DNA of 64,000 bases from Psoroptes ovis (Eukaryota > Arthropoda > Arachnida > Sarcoptiformes > Psoroptidae), in NCBI GenBank assembly GCA_002943765.1, contig PQWQ01000003.1:3843501-3907500 (forward strand), read 5' to 3'. Below are positions 62,368 through 64,000 of this stretch, piece after piece (within the stretch, counting starts at the first letter, position 1; each line of letters starts with the position of its first letter). The position numbers and the translations under genes were made by a program. Below the pieces are notes generated by a model, which saw nothing but the letters and a program-made list of their open reading frames with translations, was not told the origin of the DNA and did no database searches.

Positions 62368-64000
62368 ATGCTCTGGTTTTATCATCGAAACAATCTTAAA
62401 CAAACATATCCAGATACATTCACAAGCACGTGCGATGCAATACCATTGACTTTTGCATCAAGTCAATTATTATCACAGCTAGAACAATTACGTGAAAAAA
62501 TTTGTTCAATAATAACCGATGAATCAATGGAGCCTGATCAAACAAATGATGATCATGTACAAGAATTATTAGATCAATATATCAGACTGTTTGTTGGTTT
62601 TATTTTTGTGCCAAAGTTCCCAAAAGATAAGCAACACCAAGCAACAGATGAATTCGCTGAAGTCACTTCACCTTTGAGTAGATTATTTCGTTTCAAATGG
62701 ACAGATTCAATAGTGTTCCATACGAAAATATCGGCAAATGATACATTGTATGAGCTATGTTCAATATTAACAACATACAGTGTATGGCTAATGAAATGGA
62801 GCCACAATATATCGAAAATATTGCCCCTGAATTATCTACCACAACACATTTCTGTAATTCAAAAAATTTTCCGTCGTGCATCAGGTTTGTTTCGATTGAT
62901 TGGGCAGAAATTTCATCCAAAAATACCAGAAGAACTGAAGCAATGTATTGATTCAACAAATATTTTCATATTGAAAACATATTATTATCAATGTATGGCC
63001 GAGAGTTGGGAATTATGGTTCTTGAAAATACTGTTAATAATGGTCACTAAAGATGTCAATCAAAATAATGCCATTAAATTGAAACCATACGGTGGTATGA
63101 TTGATCCGAAAATAATTACACAATTATCACTACAAATGTTCACAAATTTCTCACAATCATTTGAACATTTACGTTTGATGATATCAGAAATGAAAAATAA
63201 TCGAAATTATTCCGATTTAAATCGTTACACTCACTGGTTTTCTTATCTTGAATTGAAATCCTTGTATTATCAAATATGGAATTCAATGGCAAATTGTTAT
63301 GATCAATGGTTGCAAGTGGCCGTGGATGATTTGAAAAAATTACAATCCAAATTTAAACAAGATTTACATGATATTAATATGAAATATAAAGAATTGGAGA
63401 AATTAACACGTAAATATAATTCACATTGGAACCAATATAAACAAGAGAATCGAATTGATACAAGATTATTTTTACAAGAATTACAGCTTTATATGAGAAT
63501 GCTGTATGATCACGTTGAACATTTGCAGCAACCATTCAGTGCTAATTCAATATTTAACAATTCAGATAATAATCAAATACGTTCATTGATCAATATCAAA
63601 GATATTGAACCAATACAACATTTTGATTGTACAAAATTTGATGAAATATGGATGAACATGGATTTTTACAACGAATTCGGTGTACATTTACCAGCGAAAG
63701 ATGCTGAATTGTTGTCCGAAAAAATTCGACAACAACAAGAATATCAAATTGAAAGTAAGTTGTTGAATAGGGTTATCACCTGATGATTTTCAAATCAATG
63801 AATTTGTTGTTTCTGTAGAAAAAAATAGGTCAAGATCACCTGTTGAACTTGTTTCCAGGCTATTTCAAAGGCGTGAAATTGTCGATAGTGCCAAACGCAT
63901 ATCACCACCAGCAGCACAAACAAACATGGATCGAAAATCACCACTACCGTATCGTTCCCCGCGAAAAATACCTGTCGGTTTCACAATAACCCCGATACCA
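62368..64000 (+). CDS. BROX: BRO1-domain protein, BROX-like (5' part; continues past the right edge)
   Basis: Exon 1 is 62368-63754 (462 codons plus one base; donor A|GTAAGT) and exon 2 starts at 63819 after TTTCTGTAG and runs, still open, to the window end; the phase joins correctly. The start MLWFYHRNNLKQTYPDTF aligns with the BROX N-terminus (W.HRN.LK.T.P..F). It is followed by the FKWTDS motif and by YYQCMAESWEL, typical of the BRO1 helical solenoid that binds ESCRT-III CHMP4 proteins. In vertebrates BROX acts with ESCRT-III at membranes, including nuclear-envelope repair, and ends in a CaaX box. Here exon 1 alone exceeds the roughly 410-residue vertebrate length, and exon 2 adds a basic Ser/Pro-rich segment (NRSRSPVELVSRLFQRRE..). 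Whether a CaaX box exists downstream cannot be seen. ALIX or HD-PTP are less likely, given the start and the early divergence from their sequences. Confidence 0.85.

Noticed and set aside
1..64000. Autonomous mariner transposase
   Set aside because: No D,D34D-type frame of useful length is present; only miniature copies are seen.

Overview
This is a eukaryotic nuclear window. The evidence is spliced genes with short AT-rich introns bounded by GT..AG, very AT-rich intergenic DNA full of (ATC)n, (GTT)n and (GATT)n microsatellites, a nuclear-encoded mitochondrial ribosomal protein, and many Tc1/mariner-style miniature elements. Base composition, intron size and protein style (long Ser, Gln, His and Asn runs) fit an acariform mite of the house-dust-mite group. 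That assignment is inference; no marker gene in the window proves it. Layout, left to right: (1) 54-2445 (+) is the 3' part of an acyl-CoA synthetase family member 2 gene (ACSF2-like), seven exons visible and the 5' end outside the window. (2) 3997-7906 (+) is a complete ten-exon SLC6-family Na+/Cl--coupled transporter, 718 aa when spliced. (3) 7907-21285 is a 13 kb stretch without recognisable genes; it holds a 34-unit, 44-bp tandem array (9692-11181), several miniature transposons and a near-perfect 43-bp-arm hairpin (20448-20562). (4) 21286-24090 (+) is a 934-aa intronless gene for a secreted low-complexity protein, and 31261-39862 (-) is a four-exon paralogue of it, 785 aa. The two are convergent, and a Gln-rich gene of unknown function (29537-30538, +) lies between them. 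(5) 39863-54053 is a 14 kb stretch without recognisable genes. (6) 54054-55421 (-) is mitochondrial ribosomal protein uS9m (MRPS9). (7) 62368-64000 (+) is the 5' part of a BRO1-domain BROX-like gene running off the right edge. The genes do not form one pathway. Two concern mitochondria or acyl-CoA metabolism, one is plasma-membrane transport, one is ESCRT/BRO1 biology, and the paralogous pair is probably extracellular or cuticular matrix. The strongest window-wide non-genic signal is a set of 25 miniature inverted-repeat elements with TTAGGTTGTCCG-type ends. Nineteen belong to one family of about 80 bp with a conserved non-palindromic core, five to a second family with longer arms, and one is a third type. 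All lie outside coding exons. I found no CRISPR array, rRNA, recognisable tRNA, prokaryotic-type operon or autonomous transposase. I do not see a clearly new biochemical system; the items most worth following are the 80-bp element family, the 44-bp array with inverted flanks, and the paralogous secreted-protein pair.
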